NCBI GenBank assembly: GCA_033720895.1
Contig: JAWWBS010000012.1
Span: 1 to 49,377, forward strand
Reading direction: 5' to 3'
Length of the DNA stretch: 49,377 nucleotides
Origin: Gammaproteobacteria bacterium
GTDB lineage: Bacteria > Pseudomonadota > Gammaproteobacteria > Natronospirales > JAJUFS01
In this document: one piece after another, positions 28,150-36,284 of the stretch
How positions within the stretch are numbered: the stretch's first letter is position 1
Layout: every line of letters begins with the position of its first letter
Notes under the pieces: generated by a model
The model's database searches: none
What the model was told of the DNA's origin: nothing
Seen by the model: the letters and a program-made list of their open reading frames with translations, nothing else
Position numbers and translations under genes: made by a program

Positions 28150-29549
28150 TGGCGGACAGGAAAACCCGGCCAATGGAGCCCTCGCAGAAAACCAGCCCGA
28201 TGCAGGCCGGAACCCAGCCCATGCCCGAGGGCCAGGCGCCGCAGGCTGCCGCCGGCAAGAAAGCTCCGACCAGGATGCCGAAGAAGCTGGGCAAGTACCG
28301 CCTCAAGAAGGAGCTCGGGCGTGGCAGCTCCGGCATGGTCTACCTGGGCAAGGACCCCTTCGAGGACCGCGAGGTCGCGATCAAGATCTATTACGGCGAC
28401 GACGAGCTCTCGCCGCAGCAGGCCAACCTGCAATCCAAGCTGTTCTTCAATGAGGCCCACCTGGCGGGGCAGCTGAAGCATCCGAACATCCTGCCGATAC
28501 ACGATGCTGGCGAGGAAGAAGGGCAGCGCTACGTGGTCATGGAATACCTCCCGGACACCCAGCCCCTTTCGAATTTTGCGAAGAACAGCAACCTGCTGCC
28601 GCTGGAGAAGGTGGTGGAGATATTTTTCTCGGCCGCCAAGGCGCTGGATTATGCCCATTCGAATGGCGTGGTTCACAGGGACATCAAGCCGGCCAATATC
28701 CTGATGAACTCCCGTGGTCACACCCTGATTGTCGATTTCGGCATAGCCAAGTCGTCCGGCATCAAGGATGTCGAGCTGCTGGGCACCATCGGGACGCCGC
28801 GTTACATGTCGCCCGAACAGATTCGGGGCGAGAGCGTCGGCAACCAGACAGACCTTTATTCACTGGGTGTCAGTGTGTACGAGCTCCTGACCGGCATGTC
28901 GCCATATTACGCATCCACGTTGAACGAGCTTACCCACAAGATCCTCAAGGACAATCCGGTGCCGGTCAGCGAGTATCGGCCGGACCTGCCTGAAATCCTG
29001 TCTCGTGTCGTCATGCGCTGCATGCGCAAGGATCCGCGCAAGCGATACCAGACCGGTCTCGATATCGCCGGTGACCTGGCCTACATTTTCGACGAGATCA
29101 GCGAGGCCACGCAGGAATTGCCGGAAGAGGAACGTTTTCGCCTGACCAGGGATCTCAAGTTCTTCTCGCTGTTCGAGGATGAAGAGCTGCAGGATGTATT
29201 GCGGGCTGGCGAATGGAAACAGTACGCCAGTGGCCAGAACATCATCACCGAAGGCGAGGAGGATGACAGCTTCTTTGTCATCGTGTCCGGTGATGTATCG
29301 GTCTGGAAGAACGACACCGAGCTGGGCGTGCTGACCGAAGGTGACGTGTTCGGCGAGATGGGCTTCAATGGTCGCGTCGAGCGCACCGCAACCGTGCGGG
29401 CTCGCGGTAGCGTGTCAGTGCTCTGCCTGAACCAGCAGGCGATCGAACGGGCTTCGCCAGATGCGCAGCTGAAGTTCAACAAGGTGTTCGTCAATACGCT
29501 GATCGACAGGCTGGCACGCACCAACGAAAAGCTCTCGCAGCGCGGCTGA
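28149..29549 (+). CDS. Ser/Thr protein kinase with C-terminal cyclic-nucleotide-binding domain (second of a pair)
   Basis: This 466-residue protein is a paralogue of the preceding kinase, with which it shares long identical patches (LFFNEAHLAG, HPNILPI, KALDYAH). An N-terminal tail of about 40 residues is rich in Pro, Gln and Ala. The kinase core has GRGSSG, Lys79 (AIKIY), HRDIKPAN (Asp178), DFG from Asp196 and GTPRYMSPE with the usual activation-loop Thr. The CNB domain (about 340-455) keeps Glu403 and Arg412 of the cassette (FGEMGF, ERTATV). The ATG overlaps the upstream TAA by one base, so the two kinases are made together. The start upstream in another frame is excluded by this overlap. 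Substrates are unknown. Confidence 0.9.
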   Translation: MADRKTRPMEPSQKTSPMQAGTQPMPEGQAPQAAAGKKAPTRMPKKLGKYRLKKELGRGSSGMVYLGKDPFEDREVAIKIYYGDDELSPQQANLQSKLFFNEAHLAGQLKHPNILPIHDAGEEEGQRYVVMEYLPDTQPLSNFAKNSNLLPLEKVVEIFFSAAKALDYAHSNGVVHRDIKPANILMNSRGHTLIVDFGIAKSSGIKDVELLGTIGTPRYMSPEQIRGESVGNQTDLYSLGVSVYELLTGMSPYYASTLNELTHKILKDNPVPVSEYRPDLPEILSRVVMRCMRKDPRKRYQTGLDIAGDLAYIFDEISEATQELPEEERFRLTRDLKFFSLFEDEELQDVLRAGEWKQYASGQNIITEGEEDDSFFVIVSGDVSVWKNDTELGVLTEGDVFGEMGFNGRVERTATVRARGSVSVLCLNQQAIERASPDAQLKFNKVFVNTLIDRLARTNEKLSQRG

Positions 29550-29563
29550 CTCTCGCCGCATGT

Positions 29564-29592
29564 AAAAAAGCCCGGCAGTTGCCGGGCTTTTT
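29564..29592. terminator. Bidirectional terminator between the kinase pair and folE2
   Basis: GCCCGGC (29570-29576) pairs with GCCGGGC (29581-29587). Six A precede the hairpin and five T follow it. It ends the kinase operon rightward and folE2 leftward. Confidence 0.9.
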
Positions 29593-29618
29593 CATTTTCA
29601 GGCCGCTGGCCCGGGGGA

Positions 29619-30431
29619 TTACGATGCGTCCTTGTTCTTTTCCACGAGGGCGTAGGCCGAGTGATTGTGGATTGATTCGAAGTTTTCCGACTCCACCACA
29701 TAGGAAGCGATGCGGTCATCGTTGTTCAGTCGCACAGCCACGTCACGCACCATGTCTTCGACGAACTTGGGATTGTCGTAAGCGCGCTCCGTCACATATT
29801 TCTCGTCCGGACGTTTCAGCAGGCCGTAGAGCTCGCAGCTTGCCTCTTCTTCGACCAGGTCGATCAGTTCCTCGATCCAGACAAAGCCGCGAACCCGGGC
29901 ACGCACGGTGACATGCGAGCGCTGGTTGTGGGCGCCGTAGTCCGAAATCTTCTTGGAGCAGGGGCACAGGCTGGTGACTGGCACGATGACCTTGATTTCC
30001 AGCTCCGTCCTGTCGCCGCAGCGCTCGCCGATCAGGGCGACGTCGTAATCCATCAACGAAGTGACGCCCGACTTGGGTGCTGCCTTGCTGACGAAATACG
30101 GAAAGCGCATCTCGATGTGGCCTTTTTCGGCCTCGAGGCGCTCGGTCATTTCGGCCAGCATTTCCTTGAAGGAATCCACCGTGATCTCGCGTTCGTGGTT
30201 CTCGAGGATCTCCACGAAGCGGGACATGTGGGTGCCTTTGAAATTGTGCGGCAGGTCCACGTACATGTTGAAAGTGGCGATGGTGTGCTGTTCGCCGCCG
30301 CTGCGGTCCTTGACCCGAACCGGATGGCGAATGTCCTTGATGCCAACCTGGTTGATGGGGATGCGGCGCGTGTCTTCGCTGCCTTGGACATCGGCAATGG
30401 TCGCAGCGCTTGCCTGCTTGCTTGCACTCAT
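29619..30431 (-). CDS. folE2: GTP cyclohydrolase FolE2 (type IB)
   Basis: FolE2 converts GTP to dihydroneopterin triphosphate, the entry to folate and pterin synthesis. Unlike FolE it can use metals other than zinc and is often induced in zinc limitation. The 270-residue protein shows the family features [10 protein letters not shown], the catalytic Cys in [20 protein letters not shown], and [16 protein letters not shown]. It has its own promoter region with a perfect TATAAT and a leader hairpin. I see no Zur-type operator, and no other folate or zinc gene adjoins it. Confidence 0.96.
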   Translation of the reverse strand: MSASKQASAATIADVQGSEDTRRIPINQVGIKDIRHPVRVKDRSGGEQHTIATFNMYVDLPHNFKGTHMSRFVEILENHEREITVDSFKEMLAEMTERLEAEKGHIEMRFPYFVSKAAPKSGVTSLMDYDVALIGERCGDRTELEIKVIVPVTSLCPCSKKISDYGAHNQRSHVTVRARVRGFVWIEELIDLVEEEASCELYGLLKRPDEKYVTERAYDNPKFVEDMVRDVAVRLNNDDRIASYVVESENFESIHNHSAYALVEKNKDAS

Positions 30432-30458
30432 TTAGCTGGTCTCCAATCGGGACTGGGT

Positions 30459-30480
30459 GACTTCGGGTCGGTCCGAAGTC
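30459..30480 (-). promoter_or_regulatory. Perfect hairpin in the folE2 leader
   Basis: GACTTCGG (30459-30466) and CCGAAGTC (30473-30480) are perfect inverted repeats separated by six bases. They lie between the predicted -10 box and the folE2 start, so they would form a stem-loop in the 5' leader or serve as an operator just downstream of the start site. Confidence 0.5.
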
Positions 30481-30493
30481 GTGGGGGATGGGT

Positions 30494-30521
30494 ATTATAC
30501 CTGAGTTGCTCGTCGAGTTAA
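30494..30521 (-). promoter_or_regulatory. Candidate sigma-70 promoter of folE2
   Basis: On the minus strand a consensus TATAAT occupies 30499-30494. TTAACT (30521-30516), matching the -35 consensus at four of six positions, lies 16 bases upstream. A GGCGAA-a-TTCGCC inverted repeat (30525-30537) abuts the upstream side. Confidence 0.55.
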
Positions 30522-30579
30522 GGGGGCGAAATTCGCCGATAAGATGCGAAAAACCCGGATTGACAGGCAAAAACGCGGT

Positions 30580-30843
30580 TCAGTCGTCGCCTTCGCCGTC
30601 CAGTACCTCAAGCGAGCTGCCACCGTTCTTCTCCACCAGCTGCTTGACGCGCAGTTCCGCGCTTTCCAGCGCAGCCTGGCAGCTACGGACCAGCTTGATG
30701 CCTTTCTCGAAGTCCTGCAGGGCCGTTTCCAGGGGCTGGTCTCCGGATTCCATGCGCTCCACAAGCTTTTCCAGCGCCTCCAGGGACGCTTCGAAATCGA
30801 CTTCCGACTGCTTGGATGCTTTGGTACTGCGCTTGGTCGGCAT
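30580..30843 (-). CDS. xseB: Exodeoxyribonuclease VII small subunit
   Basis: XseB is the small subunit that, with XseA, degrades single-stranded DNA. The 87-residue start (MPTKRS) is chosen because AGGAAA lies six bases upstream and the family begins with such a basic tail. A longer frame upstream lacks support. The conserved core DFEASLEALEKLVERMESGD through LETALQDFEKGIKLVRSC is intact, and the C terminus is acidic. In many Gammaproteobacteria xseB is followed by ispA and dxs; here it is followed by folE2, so it is separated from the isoprenoid genes. Confidence 0.93.
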   Translation of the reverse strand: MPTKRSTKASKQSEVDFEASLEALEKLVERMESGDQPLETALQDFEKGIKLVRSCQAALESAELRVKQLVEKNGGSSLEVLDGEGDD

Positions 30844-30991
30844 CTGCTTTCCTGTTGCGTGGTGGTCTTGCCGGTATGGCCCGGCCGGTGTCAGTATGAC
30901 ATCACACTGTCGGACCGTTGCCAACCGCGGATATCGGGTGGATAGCGGCTTTTTTCAAGGTCCCGTTGCAGGCGCCGAACGAGGAAGCAAG
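30844..30991. promoter_or_regulatory. Divergent intergenic region, xseB / rubrerythrin-like gene
   Basis: This 148-base gap must hold promoters for both directions. TTGCCA (30918-30923) and GATAGC (30941-30946), spaced 17 bases apart, form a weak candidate for the rightward gene. Nothing convincing is visible for xseB, and no clear operator is seen. Confidence 0.25.
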
Positions 30992-31408
30992 ATGTCGCTC
31001 AAGGGAACGAAAACCGCTGACATGCTCCGCCAGGCATTTCGGCTGGAAGCGGAACTGAATCGCGTGTTGTTGTATTTTGCGGCCAAGGCCGATGTCGAGG
31101 GCAATAACGAAGCCGGCGCGGCATTTCGAGCCGCTGCCGAACGGGGCACCAGCCAGGCTGCCGGCCATCTTGAATACCTCGAGTCGGTATCCGACCCGGT
31201 GTCGGGCTTGCCAATGGGCTCGACCGCGCAGAACCTCAGGGCAGCCTCGGCTGCGCAAGGCCAGGCGGCCGAGAGTTTCTATCCCGAGGCGGCGATCATT
31301 GCCCGCGAAGAAGGGTTCGGCGAAATTGCCGATTGGTTCGAGGCATTGGCCAAGGCAGCGGACAACCAGGTAAAAAGACTGGCCAAGGCAAGCCAGGAAA
31401 CGGACTGA
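30992..31408 (+). CDS. Rubrerythrin-like ferritin-fold protein lacking most diiron ligands
   Basis: This 138-residue protein starts MSLKGTKTADML and follows the N-terminal four-helix domain of rubrerythrin along its length, including YPEAAIIAREEGFGEIADWFEALA. The C-terminal rubredoxin domain is absent. By hand alignment with classical rubrerythrin only the first ligand Glu (Glu19, LEAELNR) remains. The first ExxH motif is replaced around ERGTSQAAGH, the mid-chain glutamates by Ala/Ser, and the last ExxH by KAADNQVKR. It probably cannot bind a normal diiron centre. The start is supported by GAGGAAG upstream. The EncFtn-type gene follows 50 bases later, probably in the same operon. Confidence 0.75.
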   Translation: MSLKGTKTADMLRQAFRLEAELNRVLLYFAAKADVEGNNEAGAAFRAAAERGTSQAAGHLEYLESVSDPVSGLPMGSTAQNLRAASAAQGQAAESFYPEAAIIAREEGFGEIADWFEALAKAADNQVKRLAKASQETD

Positions 31409-31458
31409 AGCAGCGGGCCAGCGAGCCGCGCGACATTCATCAAGCAGGAGACAACCGC

Positions 31459-31764
31459 ATGTCACACGAGGGTTATCACGAGCCTGTCGAGGAGCTCAGC
31501 GATGAAACCAGGGACTTCCACCGTGCGATCGAGTCGCTGATGGAAGAACTGGAGGCGGTCGACTGGTACCAGCAGCGCATCGATGCCTGCAAGGACAAGG
31601 AACTCGCAGCCATCCTGGCCCATAACCGGGACGAGGAAATCGAGCATGCTGCCATGGTGCTGGAGTGGATCCGTCGTCGAAACGGACGGTTCGACAAGGA
31701 ATTGAAGGATTACCTGTTTACCGATAAGCCCATCGTCGACCTCGAGAAACATCACCACGACTGA
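31459..31764 (+). CDS. Encapsulated-ferritin-family protein (EncFtn-like), no encapsulin neighbour
   Basis: This 101-residue protein closely matches the encapsulin-associated ferritin EncFtn, a two-helix ferroxidase that forms its iron site between subunits. MEELEAVDWYQQRIDA and AILAHNRDEEIEHAAM are diagnostic. The expected ferroxidase ligands Glu30, Glu60 and His63 are all present. It stops soon after YLFTDKPIVDLEKHHHD, so the C-terminal encapsulin-targeting peptide found in cargo EncFtn appears to be missing. No shell gene is adjacent: a terminator and parE follow. It would oxidise Fe(II), but where the iron is stored is unclear. A CAGGAGA ribosome-binding site precedes the ATG. Confidence 0.85.
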   Translation: MSHEGYHEPVEELSDETRDFHRAIESLMEELEAVDWYQQRIDACKDKELAAILAHNRDEEIEHAAMVLEWIRRRNGRFDKELKDYLFTDKPIVDLEKHHHD

Positions 31765-31786
31765 GACTGGTCGTTTTTTGACCAGC

Positions 31787-31818
31787 TGCGCGCGCCGCCT
31801 TGCGGCGCGTTTTTTTTT
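31787..31818 (+). terminator. Strong terminator after the EncFtn-like gene
   Basis: CGCGCCGC (31791-31798) and GCGGCGCG (31802-31809) form an 8-bp GC stem followed by nine T. A weaker stem-loop, CTGGTC/GACCAG (31767-31772/31780-31785), lies just upstream and overlaps the end of the transcript. Confidence 0.92.
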
Positions 31819-31872
31819 GCACTTGCCGAAAATCCCCGCATTCTGCTCTCGCGGCCAGTGCGGCTTGGGCGC

Positions 31873-31921
31873 TAGAATGCCGGGGAGTGCGAAGCGCGGG
31901 CCGGACACAATATATCGTGTC
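31873..31921 (+). promoter_or_regulatory. parE upstream region: -10-like box and 18-bp imperfect palindrome
   Basis: TAGAAT (31873-31878) is a possible -10 box without a good -35 box. Downstream, 31904-31921 reads GACAC-a-ATATAT-c-GTGTC, symmetric except for one pair. It is an AT-rich core in GC-rich DNA, 88 bases before the parE start. It looks like a repressor site; the regulator is unknown. Confidence 0.4.
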
Positions 31922-32009
31922 GGTCTGTCGCTCCTTCGACCAGATGCAGTATTTCCTGCCGGGCCATTCGTTGCCCGGACAGCAAGACGAGGGTGCAAGA
32001 GCAACCACT

Positions 32010-33911
32010 ATGAGCAACAAATACGATGCCGCTTCCATCGAGGTCCTTTCGGGCCTCGATCCGGTCAAGAAACGCCCGGGCATGTACACCGATACCACGC
32101 GCCCGAACCATCTCGCCCAGGAAGTCATCGACAACTCCGTTGACGAAGCCATCGCGGGCCATGCCAGGCGTATCGATGTCACGGTATTCAGTGATGGTTC
32201 GCTGGAGGTGAAGGACGACGGTCGCGGCATGCCGATCGACGAGCATCCGAAGGAAAAACTTCCGGGCGTCGAAGTCATCCTCACCAAGCTGCATGCGGGC
32301 GGCAAATTCTCCAACAAGAACTACCAGTTCTCCGGCGGCCTGCACGGCGTCGGCGTCTCGGTCGTGAATGCACTGTCCGAAAAACTCGATGTCCATGTGC
32401 GTCGCGGTGGCAAGGAATACCATATCGGCTTCAAGGCGGGTAAGCGCAAGTCCAAGCTGAAGGAAGTCGGCAAGGTCGGGCAGCGCAACACCGGGACGAC
32501 CATCCGCTTCTGGCCTGACGGGCAATATTTCGATTCCGTGAATTTCTCCCTTCCCAGGCTGCAGCATGTGATGCGTGCCAAGGCAGTGCTCTGCCCGGGC
32601 CTGCACATCACCCTCACCATCGAAAAGAAGAAGGGCAAGAACGAGTTCTTCGAGTGGCAGTACGAAGACGGCCTGGTCGATTACCTCAACCACGAGCTTG
32701 ATGGGCAGGAAACCCTGCCGGAAGCCCCGTTCACCGGTTCCATGGCCGGCAATGCCGAGGCCGTCGACTGGGCGGTCGTGTGGTTGCCCGAAGGTGGCGA
32801 GCTGGTGCAGGAATCCTACGTCAACCTCATTCCGACCATGCAGGGCGGTACGCACGTCAATGGGTTGCGCACCGGCCTGACCGAAGCCATCCGCGAGTTC
32901 TGCGATTTCCGCAGCTTGTTGCCGCGCGGCGTGAAGATTGCTCCGGAGGATGTCTGGGACCGGGTCAGCTATGTGCTGTCGGTAAAGCTCGAAGATCCGC
33001 AGTTCTCTGGCCAGACCAAGGAGCGCCTGTCATCGCGCGAGAGTGCGCCCTTCGTGTCGGGCGTCGTGAAGGACGCTTTTGCACTGTGGCTCAACCAGCA
33101 CCCGGAGGCCGGCGAGGCGATTGCGCAACTGGCCATCCAGAGCGCGCAAGCACGCCAGCGCGCCGGCAAGAAGGTCGTACGCAAGCGGGTCGTTGCCGGT
33201 CCGCAGTTGCCCGGCAAGCTGGCTGACTGCTCCTCGCAGGATCCTGATCGCAGCGAGCTGTTCCTGGTGGAAGGTGATTCGGCTGGCGGTTCGGCCAAGC
33301 AGGCTCGTGATCGCGAGTTCCAGGCCATCATGCCGCTCCGCGGCAAGATCCTGAATTCCTGGGAGGTTTCGCCGGAGGAGGTGCTGGGTTCGCAGGAAGT
33401 CCATGACATCGCCATTGCCATCGGTGTCGATCCCGGCTCGGCGAACCTGAAAGGCCTGCGTTACCAGAAGATCTGCATTCTTGCAGACGCTGATTCCGAC
33501 GGCCTGCATATTGCGACCCTGTTGTGTGCCTTGTTCCTGCGCCATTTCCGACCGCTGGTGGAAAGCGGTCATGTGTTCATGGCCATGCCTCCCCTGTACC
33601 GGGTCGACGTCGGCAAGCAGGTGTTCTATGCGCTGGATGATGCCGAGCGCAAGGGCATCCTGGACCGGATCGAAGCCGAAAAGATCAAGGGCAAGGTGTC
33701 GGTCACACGCTTCAAGGGGCTGGGTGAAATGTCTCCGCTGCAGCTTCGCGAGACCACCATGGCTCCCGATACCCGTCGCCTGGTGCAGCTCACCATCGAT
33801 CCCAAGGATCCGGTGGAGAAAGTCATGGACATGTTGCTGGCAAAGAAACGCGCCGGTGACCGCAAGAAGTGGCTGGAAGAAAAGGGCAATCTTGCGGACA
33901 TCCCGCTTTGA
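32010..33911 (+). CDS. parE: DNA topoisomerase IV subunit B
   Basis: ParE is the ATPase subunit of topoisomerase IV, which unlinks replicated chromosomes. The 633-residue protein has the GHKL ATPase domain (VDEAIAGHA, DDGRGMP, SGGLHGVGVSVVNALS), the transducer, and a TOPRIM domain with LFLVEGDSAGGSAKQARDR and ILADADSDGLHI. It lacks the large gyrase-B-specific insert and so is ParE, not GyrB. The ATG at 32010 matches the family start (KYDAASIEVLSGLDPV); the longer open frame upstream is non-coding. parC follows after 27 bases as an operon. Confidence 0.97.
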   Translation: MSNKYDAASIEVLSGLDPVKKRPGMYTDTTRPNHLAQEVIDNSVDEAIAGHARRIDVTVFSDGSLEVKDDGRGMPIDEHPKEKLPGVEVILTKLHAGGKFSNKNYQFSGGLHGVGVSVVNALSEKLDVHVRRGGKEYHIGFKAGKRKSKLKEVGKVGQRNTGTTIRFWPDGQYFDSVNFSLPRLQHVMRAKAVLCPGLHITLTIEKKKGKNEFFEWQYEDGLVDYLNHELDGQETLPEAPFTGSMAGNAEAVDWAVVWLPEGGELVQESYVNLIPTMQGGTHVNGLRTGLTEAIREFCDFRSLLPRGVKIAPEDVWDRVSYVLSVKLEDPQFSGQTKERLSSRESAPFVSGVVKDAFALWLNQHPEAGEAIAQLAIQSAQARQRAGKKVVRKRVVAGPQLPGKLADCSSQDPDRSELFLVEGDSAGGSAKQARDREFQAIMPLRGKILNSWEVSPEEVLGSQEVHDIAIAIGVDPGSANLKGLRYQKICILADADSDGLHIATLLCALFLRHFRPLVESGHVFMAMPPLYRVDVGKQVFYALDDAERKGILDRIEAEKIKGKVSVTRFKGLGEMSPLQLRETTMAPDTRRLVQLTIDPKDPVEKVMDMLLAKKRAGDRKKWLEEKGNLADIPL

Positions 33912-33938
33912 ATCAGTTCAACAACCGGAATTGCATAA

Positions 33939-36215
33939 ATGAGTGATCTGAATACCCGCAACATGTTCGACGATTTCGAATCGTTGCCGATGAAGGAATT
34001 CACCGAGAAGGCCTACCTCGATTATTCGATGTACGTCATTCTCGATCGCGCCTTGCCGAACATCGGCGATGGCCTGAAGCCGGTACAGCGTCGGATAATC
34101 TACGCGATGTCGGAGCTTGGCCTGAAGGCCGAGTCGAAGTACAAGAAATCCGCGCGCACGGTCGGTGACGTGATCGGCAAGTTCCATCCGCACGGTGATT
34201 CGGCCTGTTACGAAGCCATGGTGCTGATGGCGCAGCCGTTCTCCTACCGCTACCCGATTGTCGACGGGCAGGGCAACTGGGGCTCGCCGGACGATCCGAA
34301 ATCCTTTGCAGCCATGCGGTACACCGAGTCGAAGCTCGCACCCTATGCGGAAGTCCTGCTGTCGGAAGTCGGCATGGGTACGGTCGACTGGCAACCGAAT
34401 TTCGATGGCACGCTGGAGGAGCCGAAGGTCCTTCCTGCGCGCCTGCCGAACGTGCTGCTGAACGGCACGACGGGTATCGCGGTCGGCATGTCGACCGACA
34501 TTCCGCCACATAACCTGAAAGAAGTCGGCAACGCCTGCATGCGTCTCCTGGAGAATTCGCGGGTCGGTCTTGATGAGCTCATGGAGCGCGTGCAGGGTCC
34601 GGATTACCCGACCGATGCGGAGATCATTTCCACGCCTTCGGAAATTCGCCAGGTCTATGAAACCGGCAACGGTTCGATCCGGATGCGTGCGAAATGGGAA
34701 AAGGAGAAAGGCAGCGGCAACGTGATCGTCACTGCGCTCCCTTACCAGGTGTCGGGTGCCAAGGTGCTTGATCAGATTGCCCAGCAGATGCGCAACAAGA
34801 AGCTGCCGATGGTGGAAGACCTGCGTGACGAGTCGGATCACGAGAATCCGACGCGCCTGGTGCTGGAGCCGCGTTCCAATCGCGTCGATCTCGAGCAACT
34901 GATGAATCACCTGTTCGCCACCACGGATCTCGAGCGGACCTATCGCGTCAACCTGAATGTCATCGGCCTGGATGGCCGGCCGCAGGTCAAGAACCTCAAG
35001 CAGATACTCACCGAGTGGATCGAATTCCGCCAGCAGACCGTGACGCGTCGCCTCGAACATCGCCTCGAGAAGGTCGAGAAGCGACTGCACGTGCTGGAAG
35101 GCCTGATGGTCGCCTACCTCAATATCGACGAGGTCATCGAGATCATTCGCAACGAGGACGAGCCCAAGAAGGTCCTGATGAAGCGCTTCAAGCTGAGCGA
35201 CATCCAGGCTGATGCGATTCTCGACCTCAAACTGCGCCACCTTGCCAAGCTCGAGGAGATGAAGATCCAGGGCGAGCAGGACCAGCTCGAACGGGAACGG
35301 TCGGGAATCAAGAAGATCCTTGGCAACGACAAGTTGCTGAAAGCGATGATCAAGAAGGAAATCGCCGAGGACGTGAAGAAGTACGGCGACGACAGGCGTT
35401 CGCCGATCGTGAAGCGCGACGCGGCGCAGGCGATGGACGAAACCGCGCTGATACCGAGCGAACCGGTCACGGTAGTGCTTTCGAAGCGTGGCTGGGCGCG
35501 AGCGGCGAAGGGGCATGACATCGATCCGTCATCGCTGCAGTATCGCCAGGGCGACGAATTCCTAGCTGCGGCACGTGGCAAGTCGAACCAGCTGGCCGTA
35601 TTCCTGGATTCGACAGGGCGCACTTACTGCATCCAGGCTCATTCATTGCCGAGCGCACGTGGCCAGGGGGATCCCCTTTCCGGCAAGTTGAATCCGCCGG
35701 ATGGGGCAACTTTCGTTGGTGTCGCGCTGGGTGATCCGGAGGACTACGTGTTGCTTGCTTCAAATGCCGGCTACGGGTTCTTTACCCAGTTGAAGGAGTT
35801 GCATACCCGCAACAAGAAGGGCAAGGCATCGTTGTCGGTGCCGAAAGGGGGCAGGGCCCTGGCGCTGGCGCCAGTGGCTTCAGCGGACAAGGACTGGATC
35901 GTCGCCTCGAGCAGCGAAGGGCACTTGTTGTGCTTCCCGATCGAGCAGTTGCCGCAGCTTTCCAAGGGCAAGGGCAACAAGATCATCAATATCCCGGGAC
36001 CGAAGTTCAAGAAGGGCGAAGAGGAGATGGTCGCGATCACTTCCATGCCTGACGAGGATGGCATCGTCATTTACAGCGGCCAGCGTCACATGAACCTGGG
36101 GTACCGCGACCTGGATGACTACGAGGGCGAGCGCGGCCAGCGCGGCCGCAAGCTGCCACAGGGCTATCGCAAGGTGGCGAGGATCCTGCCGCAGTCCTTC
36201 CTGGAAAAGAAGTGA
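33939..36215 (+). CDS. parC: DNA topoisomerase IV subunit A
   Basis: ParC is the DNA-cleaving subunit of topoisomerase IV. The 758-residue protein has the winged-helix breakage-reunion domain with [26 protein letters not shown], where the catalytic Tyr follows about 40 residues later in [12 protein letters not shown]. The quinolone-resistance positions read GDS-ACYEA, the wild-type form. The C-terminal beta-pinwheel (about 490-750) is degenerate relative to GyrA, and I do not see an intact GyrA-box. This supports ParC. It is convergent with the FimX-like gene across a terminator. Confidence 0.97.
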   Translation: MSDLNTRNMFDDFESLPMKEFTEKAYLDYSMYVILDRALPNIGDGLKPVQRRIIYAMSELGLKAESKYKKSARTVGDVIGKFHPHGDSACYEAMVLMAQPFSYRYPIVDGQGNWGSPDDPKSFAAMRYTESKLAPYAEVLLSEVGMGTVDWQPNFDGTLEEPKVLPARLPNVLLNGTTGIAVGMSTDIPPHNLKEVGNACMRLLENSRVGLDELMERVQGPDYPTDAEIISTPSEIRQVYETGNGSIRMRAKWEKEKGSGNVIVTALPYQVSGAKVLDQIAQQMRNKKLPMVEDLRDESDHENPTRLVLEPRSNRVDLEQLMNHLFATTDLERTYRVNLNVIGLDGRPQVKNLKQILTEWIEFRQQTVTRRLEHRLEKVEKRLHVLEGLMVAYLNIDEVIEIIRNEDEPKKVLMKRFKLSDIQADAILDLKLRHLAKLEEMKIQGEQDQLERERSGIKKILGNDKLLKAMIKKEIAEDVKKYGDDRRSPIVKRDAAQAMDETALIPSEPVTVVLSKRGWARAAKGHDIDPSSLQYRQGDEFLAAARGKSNQLAVFLDSTGRTYCIQAHSLPSARGQGDPLSGKLNPPDGATFVGVALGDPEDYVLLASNAGYGFFTQLKELHTRNKKGKASLSVPKGGRALALAPVASADKDWIVASSSEGHLLCFPIEQLPQLSKGKGNKIINIPGPKFKKGEEEMVAITSMPDEDGIVIYSGQRHMNLGYRDLDDYEGERGQRGRKLPQGYRKVARILPQSFLEKK

Positions 36216-36232
36216 CCTGATCGTCCTTGATG

Positions 36233-36260
36233 AAAAAGGCCGCGTCATGCGCGGCCTTTT
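36233..36260. terminator. Bidirectional terminator after parC
   Basis: GGCCGCG (36238-36244) pairs with CGCGGCC (36250-36256) across the loop tcatg. Five A precede the hairpin and T-rich sequence follows it, serving parC rightward and the FimX-like gene leftward. Confidence 0.88.
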
Positions 36261-36284
36261 CGTTTTCCTTGCAGCGAATTCAGG

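Noticed and set aside
31904-31921. LexA box before parE.
   Set aside because: The core is AT-rich like a LexA site, but the CTGT/ACAG ends are absent.
31765-32009. A small encapsulin shell or cargo gene downstream of the EncFtn-like gene.
   Set aside because: The 245-base gap holds terminators and the parE leader only; an encapsulin needs about 800 bases.
33918-35516. A 532-codon minus-strand frame opposite parC.
   Set aside because: Antisense shadow of a conserved gene without motifs.
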